Shown here piece after piece: positions 51,563-60,616 of a DNA stretch of 64,000 nt. The notes beneath the pieces are model-generated. The model did no database searches. It had not been told where the DNA came from and worked only from the letters and a program-made list of their open reading frames with translations. Every line of letters begins with the position of its first letter. The stretch's first letter is position 1. The DNA is from Priestia megaterium NBRC 15308 = ATCC 14581 (lineage in GTDB: Bacteria > Bacillota > Bacilli > Bacillales > Bacillaceae_H): assembly GCF_000832985.1 (NCBI RefSeq), contig NZ_CP009921.1, positions 237,265 through 301,264 of the forward strand, given 5' to 3'. The translations under genes and the position numbers were made by a program.

Positions 51563-52000
51563 CTACCAATTACTTTTAAACTTAATCTCCTTAATGAATA
51601 CCTCGGTGCTACCTCCTGGAGTTGTTAATACTAATTTTTCTCCAGCTGAACGTAATAACAATTGACTCCCAACAGGGGATAAAAATGAAATATTTCCCTT
51701 ATCCGGATCAGATTGATCTGGGAAGCAAATGGTGAATTGTTCAGTTTGCTTGTTGTCCAAGTACATTAACGAAACCTGGCTTTCAATAAAAATTTTGGGT
51801 ACAACAGAAATATCTTCAGACAGAGCACTAAAGCTTAATAGGTATTTTTGTACCTCATGAGTATACTTATAAAAGAAATTTAGATATTCTCTCGTATCAG
51901 AAGAAAAATAGGAAGAAATAAATTCTGTACAGTTTTTGTCTATGAAAGCCAATTGACGTATTAAGCTTTCACCTAAAGGATGATATACTTTATGGCTCAT
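51563..52000 (-). CDS. GreA/GreB-family C-terminal domain protein
   Basis: 145 residues. The C-terminal half (F-P-D-Q-S-D-P-D-K-G-N-I-S-F-L-S-P-V-G-S, later V-L-T-T-P-G-G-S-T-E-V) matches the FKBP-like domain of GreA transcription factors, including S-P-(V/L)-G-x-x-L-L. The N-terminal half is helical but shows no clear antiparallel coil with the acidic tip that Gre factors insert into RNA polymerase. It may bind the polymerase channel without cleavage activity, like Rnk or Gfh1-type proteins; this is inference. ATG at 52000 behind GGGGGT. Confidence 0.75.
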   Translation of the reverse strand: MSHKVYHPLGESLIRQLAFIDKNCTEFISSYFSSDTREYLNFFYKYTHEVQKYLLSFSALSEDISVVPKIFIESQVSLMYLDNKQTEQFTICFPDQSDPDKGNISFLSPVGSQLLLRSAGEKLVLTTPGGSTEVFIKEIKFKSNW

Positions 52001-52327
52001 AGTAGACTACCCCCGTACCATGATTAAGTCCTTTGCAGATTTTCATTTTTAACTTCATAAAAAACCCTCCAACATATATAAATATTAAGATTATTAGATA
52101 ATCTTCAATACATCATACCACATAGGGGTACAAGTTCCTATCTTATAATGACTAACAAAATTATTCTTGTTTCGGTACAAAAATTTTAATTCACTCGTAA
52201 GCAACCTCTTAATCTCAGTTATATTGGTACTACTATTCTAAAAAGTTATGTTGTGGATATGGAGAAAGATAATTTTTTCAAATGGAAACTGAATAAGTCC
52301 TGTCTTTGCGATGTATTGACTTTGTTT

Positions 52328-52592
52328 TTAATAGGTAAGATATAATTGTTTATTTGTATGTAAGGCTTCAATCAAGGTGAAATTCATCTGTTCCATTTGC
52401 TCTTCTGTTAAAACAGGCTAAGCTATTTCTGTTTGCTTATTTATCATTTCCTTTATCCCCCTTATATATTGCTCTGGCATGATGGCTAATGGATACCATT
52501 TTTTCATTTTATCAATATTTAATTTTAAAAAATCTTTTGTTTTAATGTTATGTATCCGTGTAGCTATGTGTACATTGATAATGATTTTTTTA
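52328..52592 (-). pseudogene. YolD-like gene, N-terminal part with a nonsense codon
   Basis: The minus-strand frame reads M-K-K-W-Y-P-L-A-I-M-P-E-Q-Y-I then I-N-K-Q-T-E-I-A, a TAG, and P-V-L-T-E-E-Q-M-E-Q-M-N-F-T-L-I-E-A-L, the typical helical half of YolD-like proteins (M-P-E-H-x-x-x-L ... P-x-L-x-E-x-x). It ends in L-Y-L-T-Y and a stop exactly where the beta barrel should begin. The complementary half exists at 22470 and 25373. The rest of 52001-52327 shows nothing. Confidence 0.6.
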
Positions 52593-52604
52593 ACCTTTCT
52601 TTAC

Positions 52605-53507
52605 TTAAACGTAGTTTTCTCTCATTCGGTTTATATCTACTCTAGGTGAAAATCCAAACATTCGTGAATATTCTCGACTGAATTGTGATTGACTTTCGTA
52701 TCCGACCCTGAATGCGACATCAGCTACATCTGTCGACTCAGCTAATAACAAGCGCCTCGCTTCCTGCAATCTCAGTTGCTTTTGAAACTGAATGGGACTC
52801 ATTGCCGTTACATCTTTAAAATGTCGGTGTAGCGATGAAACACTCATATTTGCTATTTTGGCAAGCTCTTCAATTCGAAAAGACTCTTCATAATTATTGA
52901 TGATATGATTTATAACTTCTCTTATTCTAAAGGTATTGCTACCTTCTAATGACATTTGTTCAAGCACTTCACCATGTGGGCCTTGTAAGATCCAATAGAG
53001 AATTTCTTTTTTTAATAATGGAGCAAGAACAGGGATATGTTTTGGAGTGTCTAGCAAAGATGCTAACCTTGCTACTGCGTCCAACAGAGATGGTTCTATT
53101 TTGCTAACATACATAGCTCGTTTTGCGTTCTTTCCCTGAAAGGTATTAATAGTTGTCTCATTTAGAACCTCTAAAACTTGGCTACAAGTAAATTCAAGTT
53201 TGAAGGCTAAATATGGGGACTCGGCTGAGGCTTTAATGATTTGCCCTGTAACTGGTAAGTCAACGGATGCCACAATGTAATGACCGGGACCGTACAAAAA
53301 TCGTTCCTCTCCCAATAGTACCTCCTTCTCTCCTTGAAGGATCATGCAAAAAGATGGTTCGTTAACTCTAGAAATGGGTTCAGTATTAATGGATTCGCGG
53401 ATGAGAAATAAAGATGGAATAGTGGTAGGGTGAACACCATCCTGCTTTGAAAAATGTTCAATGAGTGTAGCAAGTTCACCTTGCTGTTTGTAGGATTTCT
53501 TGGACAT
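52605..53507 (-). CDS. AraC family transcriptional regulator
   Basis: 300 residues from the ATG at 53507, 8 nt after AAAGGAG. N-terminal AraC_N (PF06719-type) cupin at about residues 20-170 (P-S-F-C-M-I-L-Q-G-E-K-E-V-L-L-G), C-terminal double HTH at about 195-292 (I-E-E-L-A-K-I-A-N-M-S-V-S-S-L-H-R-H-F, then V-A-F-R-V-G-Y-E-S-Q-S-Q-F-S-R-E-Y). This subtype commonly sits next to and activates an aldo-keto reductase or dehydrogenase gene, exactly as here. Divergent from the reductase at 53697. Confidence 0.92.
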   Translation of the reverse strand: MSKKSYKQQGELATLIEHFSKQDGVHPTTIPSLFLIRESINTEPISRVNEPSFCMILQGEKEVLLGEERFLYGPGHYIVASVDLPVTGQIIKASAESPYLAFKLEFTCSQVLEVLNETTINTFQGKNAKRAMYVSKIEPSLLDAVARLASLLDTPKHIPVLAPLLKKEILYWILQGPHGEVLEQMSLEGSNTFRIREVINHIINNYEESFRIEELAKIANMSVSSLHRHFKDVTAMSPIQFQKQLRLQEARRLLLAESTDVADVAFRVGYESQSQFSREYSRMFGFSPRVDINRMRENYV

Positions 53508-53634
53508 CACTCATTCTCCTTTTCTTCATTTTTGATTCATTATAACTGATATTCATTAAGTCAGTAAGAGAGTTTGAGAGTATTGGGCAAAAACTTAATA
53601 GTAATGTGCTAAAGATTTATTTACGATTTATGAC

Positions 53635-53646
53635 ATAATTAATTAT
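53635..53646. promoter_or_regulatory. AT palindrome between araC-type and AKR genes
   Basis: ATAATTAATTAT inside TGAC...GTCA-like arms. A possible activator site, but such AT palindromes also arise by chance. Confidence 0.3.
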
Positions 53647-53696
53647 GATAAGTCACGATAAAAGTGGCAAATAATCAAGAGAGAGGGAGCAATCGA

Positions 53697-54677
53697 ATGG
53701 AGTATGTAAAACTTGGTAATACAGGCTTAGAGGTATCTCGACTTTGTCTTGGATGTATGGGTTTTGGAGATGCTAACAAATGGCTTCACCAATGGGTACT
53801 TAATGAAGAGGACTCTCGCCATGTTATAAAAAAAGCCCTCGACTTAGGGATTAATTTTTTTGATACAGCAAATGTATACTCATTGGGTACAAGCGAGGAA
53901 TATCTTGGACGAGCTCTTAAGGATTATGCTAATCGTGATGAAGTTGTCATAGCGACTAAAGTACACGGACAAATGCATAGGGGTCCAAACGGATCTGGCC
54001 TTTCCCGAAAAGCAATTATGAGTGAAATCGATAAAAGCCTTAAGAGGTTGGAAACTGATTATGTAGATCTTTACATCATCCATCGCTGGGATTACAATAC
54101 CCCTATTGAAGAAACGATGGAGGCATTACATGACGTGGTAAAGGCTGGCAAAGCAAGATACATTGGTGCTTCTGCCATGTACGCTTGGCAGTTCCAAAAG
54201 GCATTACATATAGCAGAAAAAAATGGTTGGACTAAGTTTGTGTCCATGCAGAATCATTTAAACCTAGTATACCGTGAAGAGGAACGAGAAATGTTACCTC
54301 TTTGTAAGGAAGAGAAAATTGCTGTCACTCCATATAGCCCTCTTGCATCAGGGAGGTTAACGCGTGATTGGTCAGTAACAACCCATCGTTCTGAGACAGA
54401 TCAAATTCAAAAATCTAAATACGATGCGACTGCGGATGCCGATCGGTTAGTTGTGGAGCGAGTAGCATCCATCGCAGAAAAATATGATATCCCTCGTACA
54501 CACATTGCACTTGCCTGGTTATTACAGAAGGAAACAGTAGCTGCTCCTATAATTGGTGCTACGAAAATATCGCATCTTGAGGATGCCGTAGGTGCTTTAT
54601 CTGTTAAGCTAACAACTGAGGAAATTAAGTTTCTTCAAGAGCCATATGTACCACATTCAATAGTTGGCCATAATTAA
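53697..54677 (+). CDS. Aldo-keto reductase
   Basis: 326 residues from the ATG at 53697 behind GAGAGGGAG; the GTG at 53664 is upstream of that site. TIM barrel with F-D-T-A-N-V-Y near residue 55 (catalytic Asp, Tyr), A-T-K-V near 88 (Lys), Y-I-I-H-R-W-D near 124 (His), and the NADPH-binding P-I-I-G-A-T-K near 285. It reduces aldehydes or ketones with NADPH; the general type is YajO/YhdN-like. Likely activated by the divergent AraC-type regulator. Confidence 0.92.
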   Translation: MEYVKLGNTGLEVSRLCLGCMGFGDANKWLHQWVLNEEDSRHVIKKALDLGINFFDTANVYSLGTSEEYLGRALKDYANRDEVVIATKVHGQMHRGPNGSGLSRKAIMSEIDKSLKRLETDYVDLYIIHRWDYNTPIEETMEALHDVVKAGKARYIGASAMYAWQFQKALHIAEKNGWTKFVSMQNHLNLVYREEEREMLPLCKEEKIAVTPYSPLASGRLTRDWSVTTHRSETDQIQKSKYDATADADRLVVERVASIAEKYDIPRTHIALAWLLQKETVAAPIIGATKISHLEDAVGALSVKLTTEEIKFLQEPYVPHSIVGHN

Positions 54678-55000
54678 TACTAGGAAAGCTTTTATAGAAA
54701 AAGTGCCCTCATCTCCTTAGGCAGGAACTGAGGGTGTGATTTATAAAGTTTTAATACTGTCTGATAAAGTTTGTTAGACAATACTTTAATCCTTGCTGAG
54801 TCTCAAACACTACGTTTTGATTGAGTTATTAAAAATATTCACAACCTTGATTTAAAAGTGCCCGAACAAAAGACATAGATTAAACGTCCAGTGTTGTTCC
54901 ATTTGTAAAGAAAATACTTTTAACGTTAGATTTATGTATAACAATGAAATTTATATACAAGTGGAATTAAAACTTCATAAGATACATATTAAAAAGACAA
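54678..55000. other. Intergenic stretch
   Basis: GCCCTCA and TGAGGGTG (54703-54737) give a weak stem after the AKR gene. No gene seen. Confidence 0.35.
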
Positions 55001-55032
55001 AAAGAGCTACTAGAAAAAATTAGTAGCTCTTT
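55001..55032. terminator. Bidirectional terminator
   Basis: AAAGAGCTACTA pairs with TAGTAGCTCTTT, just past the recombinase stop. Confidence 0.75.
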
Positions 55033-55091
55033 CTTAAAATATATTGCCAACTCGTAATAATAAGGTTTTTTCATTTATTGTACAGTAATAG

Positions 55092-56240
55092 CTAAAAATC
55101 TTGCTCCTTCCACATCAGCCCAATTTCTTGTTCTCTTTGCAAAACCTTCTCCAGATAACGCTCAGTGGTCTTACGATCACTGTGACCCAGTTCTTTTTGA
55201 ATTAAAAAGATATCCGCGCCCTGTTGTCTACTATAAATAGCGTAAAAGTGACGAAAATAATGAGGCGTAATCCTGTCATTCCGTTCTTTTATAAAAGGTA
55301 ACTCCGTGCGTTCAATAATACGCACAATATAATTACTTAAGTTTTTGTACTGATAGTAAACACCATCTTTAGTTGGAAATAATGGACCTTGATCACTTGA
55401 ATTTAGTGCTGTACTGACATGACGTCGTTCTCGAAAAGCAAGAATGCGTTCATATAGGGATGGATGGAGTAACTTATCAAATTTTTTTCCACCCTTTCCT
55501 ACTCCTCTTAGTCGATAATGGCCACTTAAACTATCTAGATATACATCTCCCCAAGAAGCTTTGGCAATTTCTTGTACACGAAGACCCGTCATAGCCAACA
55601 TTGTTAATAATCCATAATTAATAGGATGGTCCTTATAGTAGTCTAGAAGCTGTTTAACTTCATGGTAATACAAATCTCGATTTGGAATTTCTTGCTCAGA
55701 TAGTGACGTGCTTAAGATTTCTTTATGTAATGGATGCTGTATATACTTCGTTTCATGTAGCCATTTCATAAAACTTTTTAAAGTCGTCATTTTAGCGTCT
55801 AAGGTTGCAGGTGAATAAGGTTGCCCTCCCTTTCCTAACAATGCGGTGCTTAAATAATCCTGGTAGTTCCGTATATGCCAAGGACGTAGATTTTTAAAAA
55901 TAGTTTCTTCTATATAATAGTCAACATCTTGGCGCAAGAACGACTCACTTTTTACCGCATACTGATAAAACTGCAACAAAATCCGTACATATTCGGTTTT
56001 TGTATTTTCTTTTCTTTCTCTGTCCTTTCGAATGTGCTTTCGTTGGTGGACATAGTAGTACATCATTTCTCCATCCGTAAAATCACTGAACATATTTTCG
56101 TTTTTTCGCTGGTGATGCTCATTTCTTTCTTCTAATGCATCATAATACTTACTATCTAGCATCAATGAAACGATTTTGTTGAAATCCCCTCTTCTTTCTC
56201 TTACTTCTGTTCCTATATGTACTAATGAGAAATTTCGCAT
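55092..56240 (-). CDS. Tyrosine recombinase / phage-type integrase
   Basis: 382 residues. A SAM-like core-binding domain lies at about 75-180, the catalytic domain at about 190-375. Catalytic residues are visible: R221 in T-G-L-R-V-Q-E, Lys in the G-K-G-G-K-K beta hairpin, H327 and R330 in P-H-Y-F-R-H, H353 in L-G-H-S-D and Y362 in T-E-R-Y-L. All are present, so it is probably active. An N-terminal extension of about 70 residues is charged. It faces away from the rep-like gene at 56720 across a 480-bp AT-rich region. It could resolve plasmid multimers or mediate integration. ATG at 56240 behind AAAGGAGAGG. Confidence 0.88.
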   Translation of the reverse strand: MRNFSLVHIGTEVRERRGDFNKIVSLMLDSKYYDALEERNEHHQRKNENMFSDFTDGEMMYYYVHQRKHIRKDRERKENTKTEYVRILLQFYQYAVKSESFLRQDVDYYIEETIFKNLRPWHIRNYQDYLSTALLGKGGQPYSPATLDAKMTTLKSFMKWLHETKYIQHPLHKEILSTSLSEQEIPNRDLYYHEVKQLLDYYKDHPINYGLLTMLAMTGLRVQEIAKASWGDVYLDSLSGHYRLRGVGKGGKKFDKLLHPSLYERILAFRERRHVSTALNSSDQGPLFPTKDGVYYQYKNLSNYIVRIIERTELPFIKERNDRITPHYFRHFYAIYSRQQGADIFLIQKELGHSDRKTTERYLEKVLQREQEIGLMWKEQDF

Positions 56241-56719
56241 AAAACCTCTCCTTTTGCAAAATGTGTCTTCTTATTTATAGCTCTTACTTGTGTAAAGATA
56301 TTTTCTTCACTATGTAAGGGTTAAGTTTGTATTTATATGTATATAGATGATAAAGAACCTTTAAAACGCAATGATAGTTTTACTAACAATATTTAAATCA
56401 CTAACTATCTTAGTTAAACATCTAATATTTTTATAATTAAATATATATTTAAAGTTATTTATTATATTTATTACTTCTTAATTGTAACTTATTTAAAAGT
56501 AAAAGTATAAACATACTTTCTATAAAAATAGTTTACTATTTATATATTTTGTAGAAAAATCTCCTATTTGTCATCACTAAGAGTAAATGATAAAACTTAA
56601 CTTTTTATAAGTTGGTTATACCATTTACATATCTATAATAAAAACTTTTAATCTATAACTTTATATTAATATGTTATAATTAATTAACACTTAAAAGAAA
56701 AAGAAAAGGAGCGTATGTT
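56241..56719. other. AT-rich region, candidate replication origin or control region
   Basis: Very AT-rich between 56340 and 56560 (runs such as TAAATATATATTTAAAG), ending in the dyad element and a TATAAT (56675-56680) before the rep-like gene. Divergent genes flank it. The AT richness, dyad and adjacent DNA-binding gene make it the best origin candidate in the window; this is inference. Confidence 0.45.
56563..56680 (+). repeat. Dyad element copy 3, upstream of the rep-like gene
   Basis: ATTTGTCATCA, then the 46-bp dyad from GTAAAT (56583) to ATTTAC (56628) with AACTTA/TAAGTT inner arms. Then TAACTTTATATTAATATG and a likely -10 TATAAT. Matches copies at 15781 and 15952. Confidence 0.75.
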
Positions 56720-57691
56720 ATGATCGATAACTATATTAAGATTATTACCATTGAAGATGTGATGGAGATGTTATCTGTTTCATCAAAGAAAACCATTTAT
56801 ACATATATTCAACAAGGAAAATTAAATCCTATCAATAAAGATGACTGGCATATTGAAGGACGTTATGAATTTGATATCGAAGATGTCGTACGTTTACAAG
56901 AAGAGTTAAAAAAACCTGCACTTACAACAAAAGAGGTAGCGCAGCAACTCGATATATCGGTCAATACCGTCACTAAGTACATTAAACAAGAACTCTTGCC
57001 TGCGTTCCAAGCAGAATACCGGGGTATGAATTGTTACTTTGTGAAGGAAGAGGATCTAGAAACGTTCAAGCGTACACATGAAGTAGGACGCAAACCGAGT
57101 AAGCGTCATTTCTATCATGTTGAACAAAATATTGCCCTCTTTCAGCTTTTTGTAAAGAAAGGCGAAGAAAAGGAGCAGTTTGCTCGTATCATCTCGGTAG
57201 AAGATCCAATTATGGCTGTTACAGAGCAACATGAAGAGATAACATTAGAGGAATTACTTCACCGAGGCTTTGAAGAAGCCTATGAGATTGAATCGAAAAA
57301 AACGATTACCAAAGAAGGCTATGCGACATTTGCCTTTAAGCAAACAGCTTATGCAAAATCACAGCTTTATAAGCTCATGGATTTATTCTATCAATATCTA
57401 AGCCCGACCAATATGAGGATTACACCACAAGAAGAGAAAGAGCAATTTATCGTTGAAATCAAACCGGTATTGTTCATGGAATCAGCACAAGAAATCGTTG
57501 AGCTATTAGAGTCAGTCCTTGTCTCAGGGAAAATTAATAAGCGTAGCCGTGGCATTTACATTGATAGCGACTTAGAAGTTATACGGGTAAAAGTAACAAG
57601 TGATTTGAAAGAAGAGTTACAACAAAAAGCGAAAGAATTAGGTAAAAGAAACATTGAGGAATTGTTATTGTACGCTGTACAAAAATTATAA
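56720..57691 (+). CDS. Tandem helix-turn-helix DNA-binding protein, candidate plasmid replication or control protein
   Basis: 323 residues, ATG at 56720 behind AAAAGGAG. Two MerR/excisionase-type HTH domains: residues 10-60 (T-I-E-D-V-M-E-M-L-S-V-S-S-K-K-T-I-Y-T-Y) and 65-118 (T-T-K-E-V-A-Q-Q-L-D-I-S-V-N-T-V-T-K-Y). The rest is a mostly helical, charged domain without recognised enzyme motifs, ending K-R-N-I-E-E-L-L-L-Y-A-V. Tandem HTHs next to an AT-rich, repeat-bearing region fit a replication initiator or copy-control protein. No polymerase, primase or helicase motif is seen, so I keep the call open. Followed by a terminator. Confidence 0.6.
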   Translation: MIDNYIKIITIEDVMEMLSVSSKKTIYTYIQQGKLNPINKDDWHIEGRYEFDIEDVVRLQEELKKPALTTKEVAQQLDISVNTVTKYIKQELLPAFQAEYRGMNCYFVKEEDLETFKRTHEVGRKPSKRHFYHVEQNIALFQLFVKKGEEKEQFARIISVEDPIMAVTEQHEEITLEELLHRGFEEAYEIESKKTITKEGYATFAFKQTAYAKSQLYKLMDLFYQYLSPTNMRITPQEEKEQFIVEIKPVLFMESAQEIVELLESVLVSGKINKRSRGIYIDSDLEVIRVKVTSDLKEELQQKAKELGKRNIEELLLYAVQKL

Positions 57692-57718
57692 AATAGATTA
57701 AAAAGTGTTTAACCTAAT

Positions 57719-57746
57719 AAAACAAGCTAATAAAATTGGCTTGTTT
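57719..57746 (+). terminator. Terminator of the rep-like gene
   Basis: AAAACAAGCTAA with TTGGCTTGTTTTT, one mismatch. Confidence 0.65.
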
Positions 57747-57797
57747 TTATCTACATAATAGAATAAAAAGTACATCTCTGGAGATGGTACGATAAAC

Positions 57798-58806
57798 TGG
57801 ACACTAAATTAAGAGAAAAAGGTGATTCGGTTTATGGGTAGAAAAGTTTATGATCGTCAATTTAAAATGGCTGCAGTTCAGTTGGTACTGGAAGAGAACC
57901 TATTTGTAAAAGAGGTTGCGAAAGAATTATCTATTCATCCTAATACGCTATATCGTTGGGTAAGTGAATACGAAGAATATGGGGAAAGTGCGTTTCCAGG
58001 CCGTGGGAGCGCACTTTATAATTCCCAGTATGAAATGAAAAAGCTTAAACGTGAGAATGAAGTTTTACGTGCAGAAATACAGGAGATATTTAAGGAACAT
58101 AAGGGTCGATACGGATCTTTAAGAGTTACAAAGGTTCTTGAGAAGAAGGGAATCAAGGTAAACAGAAAAAGAGTAGGAAAACTGATGCGTCAAATGAACC
58201 TATATGCGAAAGGAAGCAGGTATCGCTATAAACGTTATAATAAAAAATCACCTTCTATAGAAAGACCCAACCTCCTAAATCAAGTTTTTCACACAGACGG
58301 ACGAAATAAAATATGGGTCGGTGACATTACCTATATCCCTACTCAAAAGGGTACTTTATACCTTGCGGTATTTGTGGATATGTACTCGAGAAAAGTGAGT
58401 GGCCAGTCTATGAGTACACGGATGAAAGATTCTCTTGTGATAGACGCTTTTTTACAAGGATATAACAAAGAACATCCTCCAACCGGATTAATTATCCATA
58501 CAGACCAGGGATCCCAATATACAGGTAGTAATTTTCAAGCCATACTGAAAAAGTATGGTGCTGTTTCAAGTGTCAGCAGAAAAGGAAACCCCTACGATAA
58601 TGCATTAATGGAATCTTTTTATAAGACCATAAAAAGAGAGCTCATTCATGGTGCCAAATTTACAACACCAGAACAAGCTCGAAAAGAAGTATTTAAATAT
58701 ATAGAGCTCTATTACAATACCAAAAGAATGCATTCTTCTCTGCATTATCTTTCCCCTATTGAATACGAAAAAGCCTATTCATCATAGTATCTTAACTTAG
58801 TGTCCA
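57798..58806 (+). mobile_element. IS3 family element with internal deletion
   Basis: 1009 bp between inverted repeats TGGACACTAAATTAAG (57798-57813) and CTTAACTTAGTGTCCA (58791-58806), one mismatch. IS3 elements are usually about 1200-1500 bp. No target duplication is visible next to the ends. Confidence 0.82.
57834..58787 (+). pseudogene. IS3 transposase, orfA and orfB fused in frame by a deletion
   Basis: 317 codons from the ATG at 57834 (AAGGTGATT at 8 nt). Residues 1-75 are the orfA HTH region (V-A-K-E-L-S-I-H-P-N-T-L-Y-R-W). They join directly to the orfB region at E-I-Q-E-I-F-K-E-H-K-G-R-Y-G-S, so the end of orfA, the slippage site and the start of orfB are missing. The rve-type DDE core is intact: D in W-V-G-D-I-T-Y, D in H-T-D-Q-G-S-Q-Y-T, E in M-E-S-F-Y-K. 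It makes one open protein without frameshifting; whether it can still transpose is unknown. Confidence 0.75.
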
Positions 58807-58884
58807 ATAAATATTGACAAGTCCAGTTGCTTAAATATAAATTGTCTAACTTTTTGGGTTCAGTTCAGGATCAGTAGTTTTTTC

Positions 58885-58938
58885 TGTTTCATGAATGGTA
58901 ATCAAGAGTTAGCTGACGTTGCAGAGCGTCTTGGGTAG
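58885..58938 (+). pseudogene. Possible C-terminal scrap of a chemoreceptor
   Basis: The frame reads F-M-N-G-N-Q-E-L-A-D-V-A-E-R-L-G then TAG, like the ends of many methyl-accepting proteins (E-L-A-x-x-A-x-x-L). Only about 17 codons, so could be chance. Confidence 0.25.
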
Positions 58939-58966
58939 TTTGCTCAAAATACAAGATTTTATGTAT

Positions 58967-59347
58967 TTAGTCTTTAGAGTTAATTTGTTTTTTTAAATCA
59001 ACCATTCTTTTTTGTCCCCATTCATACATCATGTCTACTATAGGTAACAATGTTATTCCGAGTTCAGTCATCGAGTATTCAACTCGAGGAGGAATTTCAG
59101 GAAAGACTTCTCTATGTATGATTCCATCTTCCATTAGTTCATGTAACTGGTTTGATAATATCTTATGAGATATTTTTGGAAAGAGCTTTTGAAGGTCACT
59201 AAATCGATGTGGGCCTTCTACTCCTAAGTGCCATAAAATCACAATTTTCCATTTTCCACTAAGGATAGATAAAGTAAGTTCTTTTTCACAATTAAAATCG
59301 CCATTTAGTATCTTTTTTCTAATTTCTTCTCGCAATGTATCTGACAT
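58967..59347 (-). CDS. HxlR/YodB family redox-type regulator
   Basis: 126 residues from the ATG at 59347, 10 nt after AAAGGAG. Winged helix with [11 protein letters not shown] near residue 16, [11 protein letters not shown] near 30, [10 protein letters not shown] near 62 and [12 protein letters not shown] near 85. The conserved N-terminal Cys (F-N-C-E-K) is the redox switch in the YodB/CatR/HypR group, which sense aldehydes, quinones or hypochlorite. Divergent from the DJ-1/PfpI gene, which it probably controls. Confidence 0.88.
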   Translation of the reverse strand: MSDTLREEIRKKILNGDFNCEKELTLSILSGKWKIVILWHLGVEGPHRFSDLQKLFPKISHKILSNQLHELMEDGIIHREVFPEIPPRVEYSMTELGITLLPIVDMMYEWGQKRMVDLKKQINSKD

Positions 59348-59401
59348 CAATCTCATTCTCCTTTTGTTCTTACAATAGTAACCTTTTAGTAACCTCCGCA
59401 C

Positions 59402-59421
59402 AATAAAGTGCGTTCTTCACA
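59402..59421. promoter_or_regulatory. Likely HxlR-type operator
   Basis: AATAAAGTGCGTTCTTCACA, with CGCAC/GTGCG as a small dyad (59397-59412). A nearly identical motif precedes hxlA at 61042. Confidence 0.55.
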
Positions 59422-59491
59422 GGATACAAAGGCCAAGTTAAACTATATTTAGGTTTTAAATAATTTTTATATTTCAGGAGGAAGACATACA

Positions 59492-60010
59492 ATGAGTAAG
59501 AAAGCACTATTTATTATACCACCGGAACGATTCAATGAAGATGAATTATTTCATCCAAAAGAAGCATTAGAAAATGAAGGTATTGAAGTAACAATTGCAA
59601 GTACAAAAACAGGTGAAATCATAGGAGATTATCAAGGTAAAGTAGAATCAACTACTCTTTTTACTGATGTTTCATCTAATGATTATAATGCCGTAGCTGT
59701 TATTGGGGGTTCTGGCACAAACGATTATTTATGGAATAACCAAGACTTACAAACTTACTTAAAACAAGCTTACGAGCAAAAAGTTCTTGTAACTGGAATT
59801 TGTGCAGGTTCAGTTTCTGTAGTTCAAACAGGTCTTCTTGAAGGACGAACAGCAACATGTTATCCAGTAGATATACAGATTAATCAATTAAAAGATAATA
59901 ACGTAAAATATGTCTCAGAACATGTTGTCGCATATAACGACATCATTACTAGTGATGGTCCAGATGGTGCAAAAGAATTTGGTCAAAGTTTAGTAAAAGC
60001 TTTGAGATAA
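59492..60010 (+). CDS. DJ-1/PfpI family protein (glyoxalase III/protease-like)
   Basis: 172 residues, ATG at 59492 behind CAGGAGGAA. The nucleophile elbow G-I-C-A-G-S near residue 104, with Glu in the early helix (P-P-E-R-F-N-E-D-E), is the DJ-1 signature. Members repair glycated proteins or detoxify glyoxals and related aldehydes. Control by the divergent HxlR-type regulator fits an aldehyde or electrophile response. Monocistronic. Confidence 0.88.
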   Translation: MSKKALFIIPPERFNEDELFHPKEALENEGIEVTIASTKTGEIIGDYQGKVESTTLFTDVSSNDYNAVAVIGGSGTNDYLWNNQDLQTYLKQAYEQKVLVTGICAGSVSVVQTGLLEGRTATCYPVDIQINQLKDNNVKYVSEHVVAYNDIITSDGPDGAKEFGQSLVKALR

Positions 60011-60060
60011 TTTTTAAGTAATAAAGAGATTTTAATTAAGACAGAACTTTCTTTAGATAA

Positions 60061-60094
60061 TAGTAAACCCTCCTTTTTTAAGGAGGGTTTACTA
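60061..60094 (+). terminator. Hairpin after the DJ-1 gene
   Basis: AGTAAACCCTCCTT pairs with AAGGAGGGTTTACT; the loop is T-rich, but no T run follows. Confidence 0.5.
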
Positions 60095-60180
60095 TCGTTT
60101 AATTCCGATAAAATCCATTATGTAATAAATGCAATTGAGAGGGTTCTTCAAAATTCATAATCAGCTACCTATAAGGTACA

Positions 60181-60408
60181 TTAAGGTAACCTAGGTTGTA
60201 TATGGTATACACATCTTGATAAGATAGGAATATTTAAGCCCAAAAATACAAAATAAATTGGGATTCCCCATAAAGCATTGGCCATAATCGATAAGGCTGT
60301 TACACCACCATCTAATAGCCCGTTTGGTGCTAACATCGTTTCTAATCCCATAGCAACGATTGACGCCCCAAAAGTTAAAAAAACATACTCAACAAATTTT
60401 CTCATCAT
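60181..60408 (-). pseudogene. Truncated YitT-like membrane protein
   Basis: The first 60 residues fit YitT-family proteins (F-L-T-F-G-A-S-I-V-A-M-G, P-N-G-L-L-D-G-G-V-T-A-L-S-I, W-G-I-P-I-Y-F-V), which are about 280 residues long. After L-N-I-P-I-L the sequence turns to unrelated residues and stops at 75. ATG 60408 follows GAGGTGAG. 3-prime three quarters are missing. Confidence 0.7.
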
Positions 60409-60548
60409 CTCACCTCAAAATATGTATTATTCTTGATTCCTTACTATAAAACAGTTCAGCTATAATCCTTTACAACACAGGAATATTATTTACCTTTTTC
60501 CAGATTGTACTCCTTTATTTCCCTTATGCACTGAGTCATTGCAAATAA

Positions 60549-60593
60549 AAAGACCACAGGTCTTGACTTATTAAAAGTCTACTTGTGGTTTTA
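60549..60593 (-). terminator. Terminator of hxlR
   Basis: A complementary ACCACA/TGTGGT stem with TTTTTATTT on the minus strand. Confidence 0.6.
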
Positions 60594-60616
60594 ATCCCCT
60601 CTTTTTAGAACGATTG

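Noticed and set aside
57790..58815. A target-site duplication around the IS3 element
   Set aside because: The 3-5 bp next to the two ends (AAAC and ATAA) do not match.
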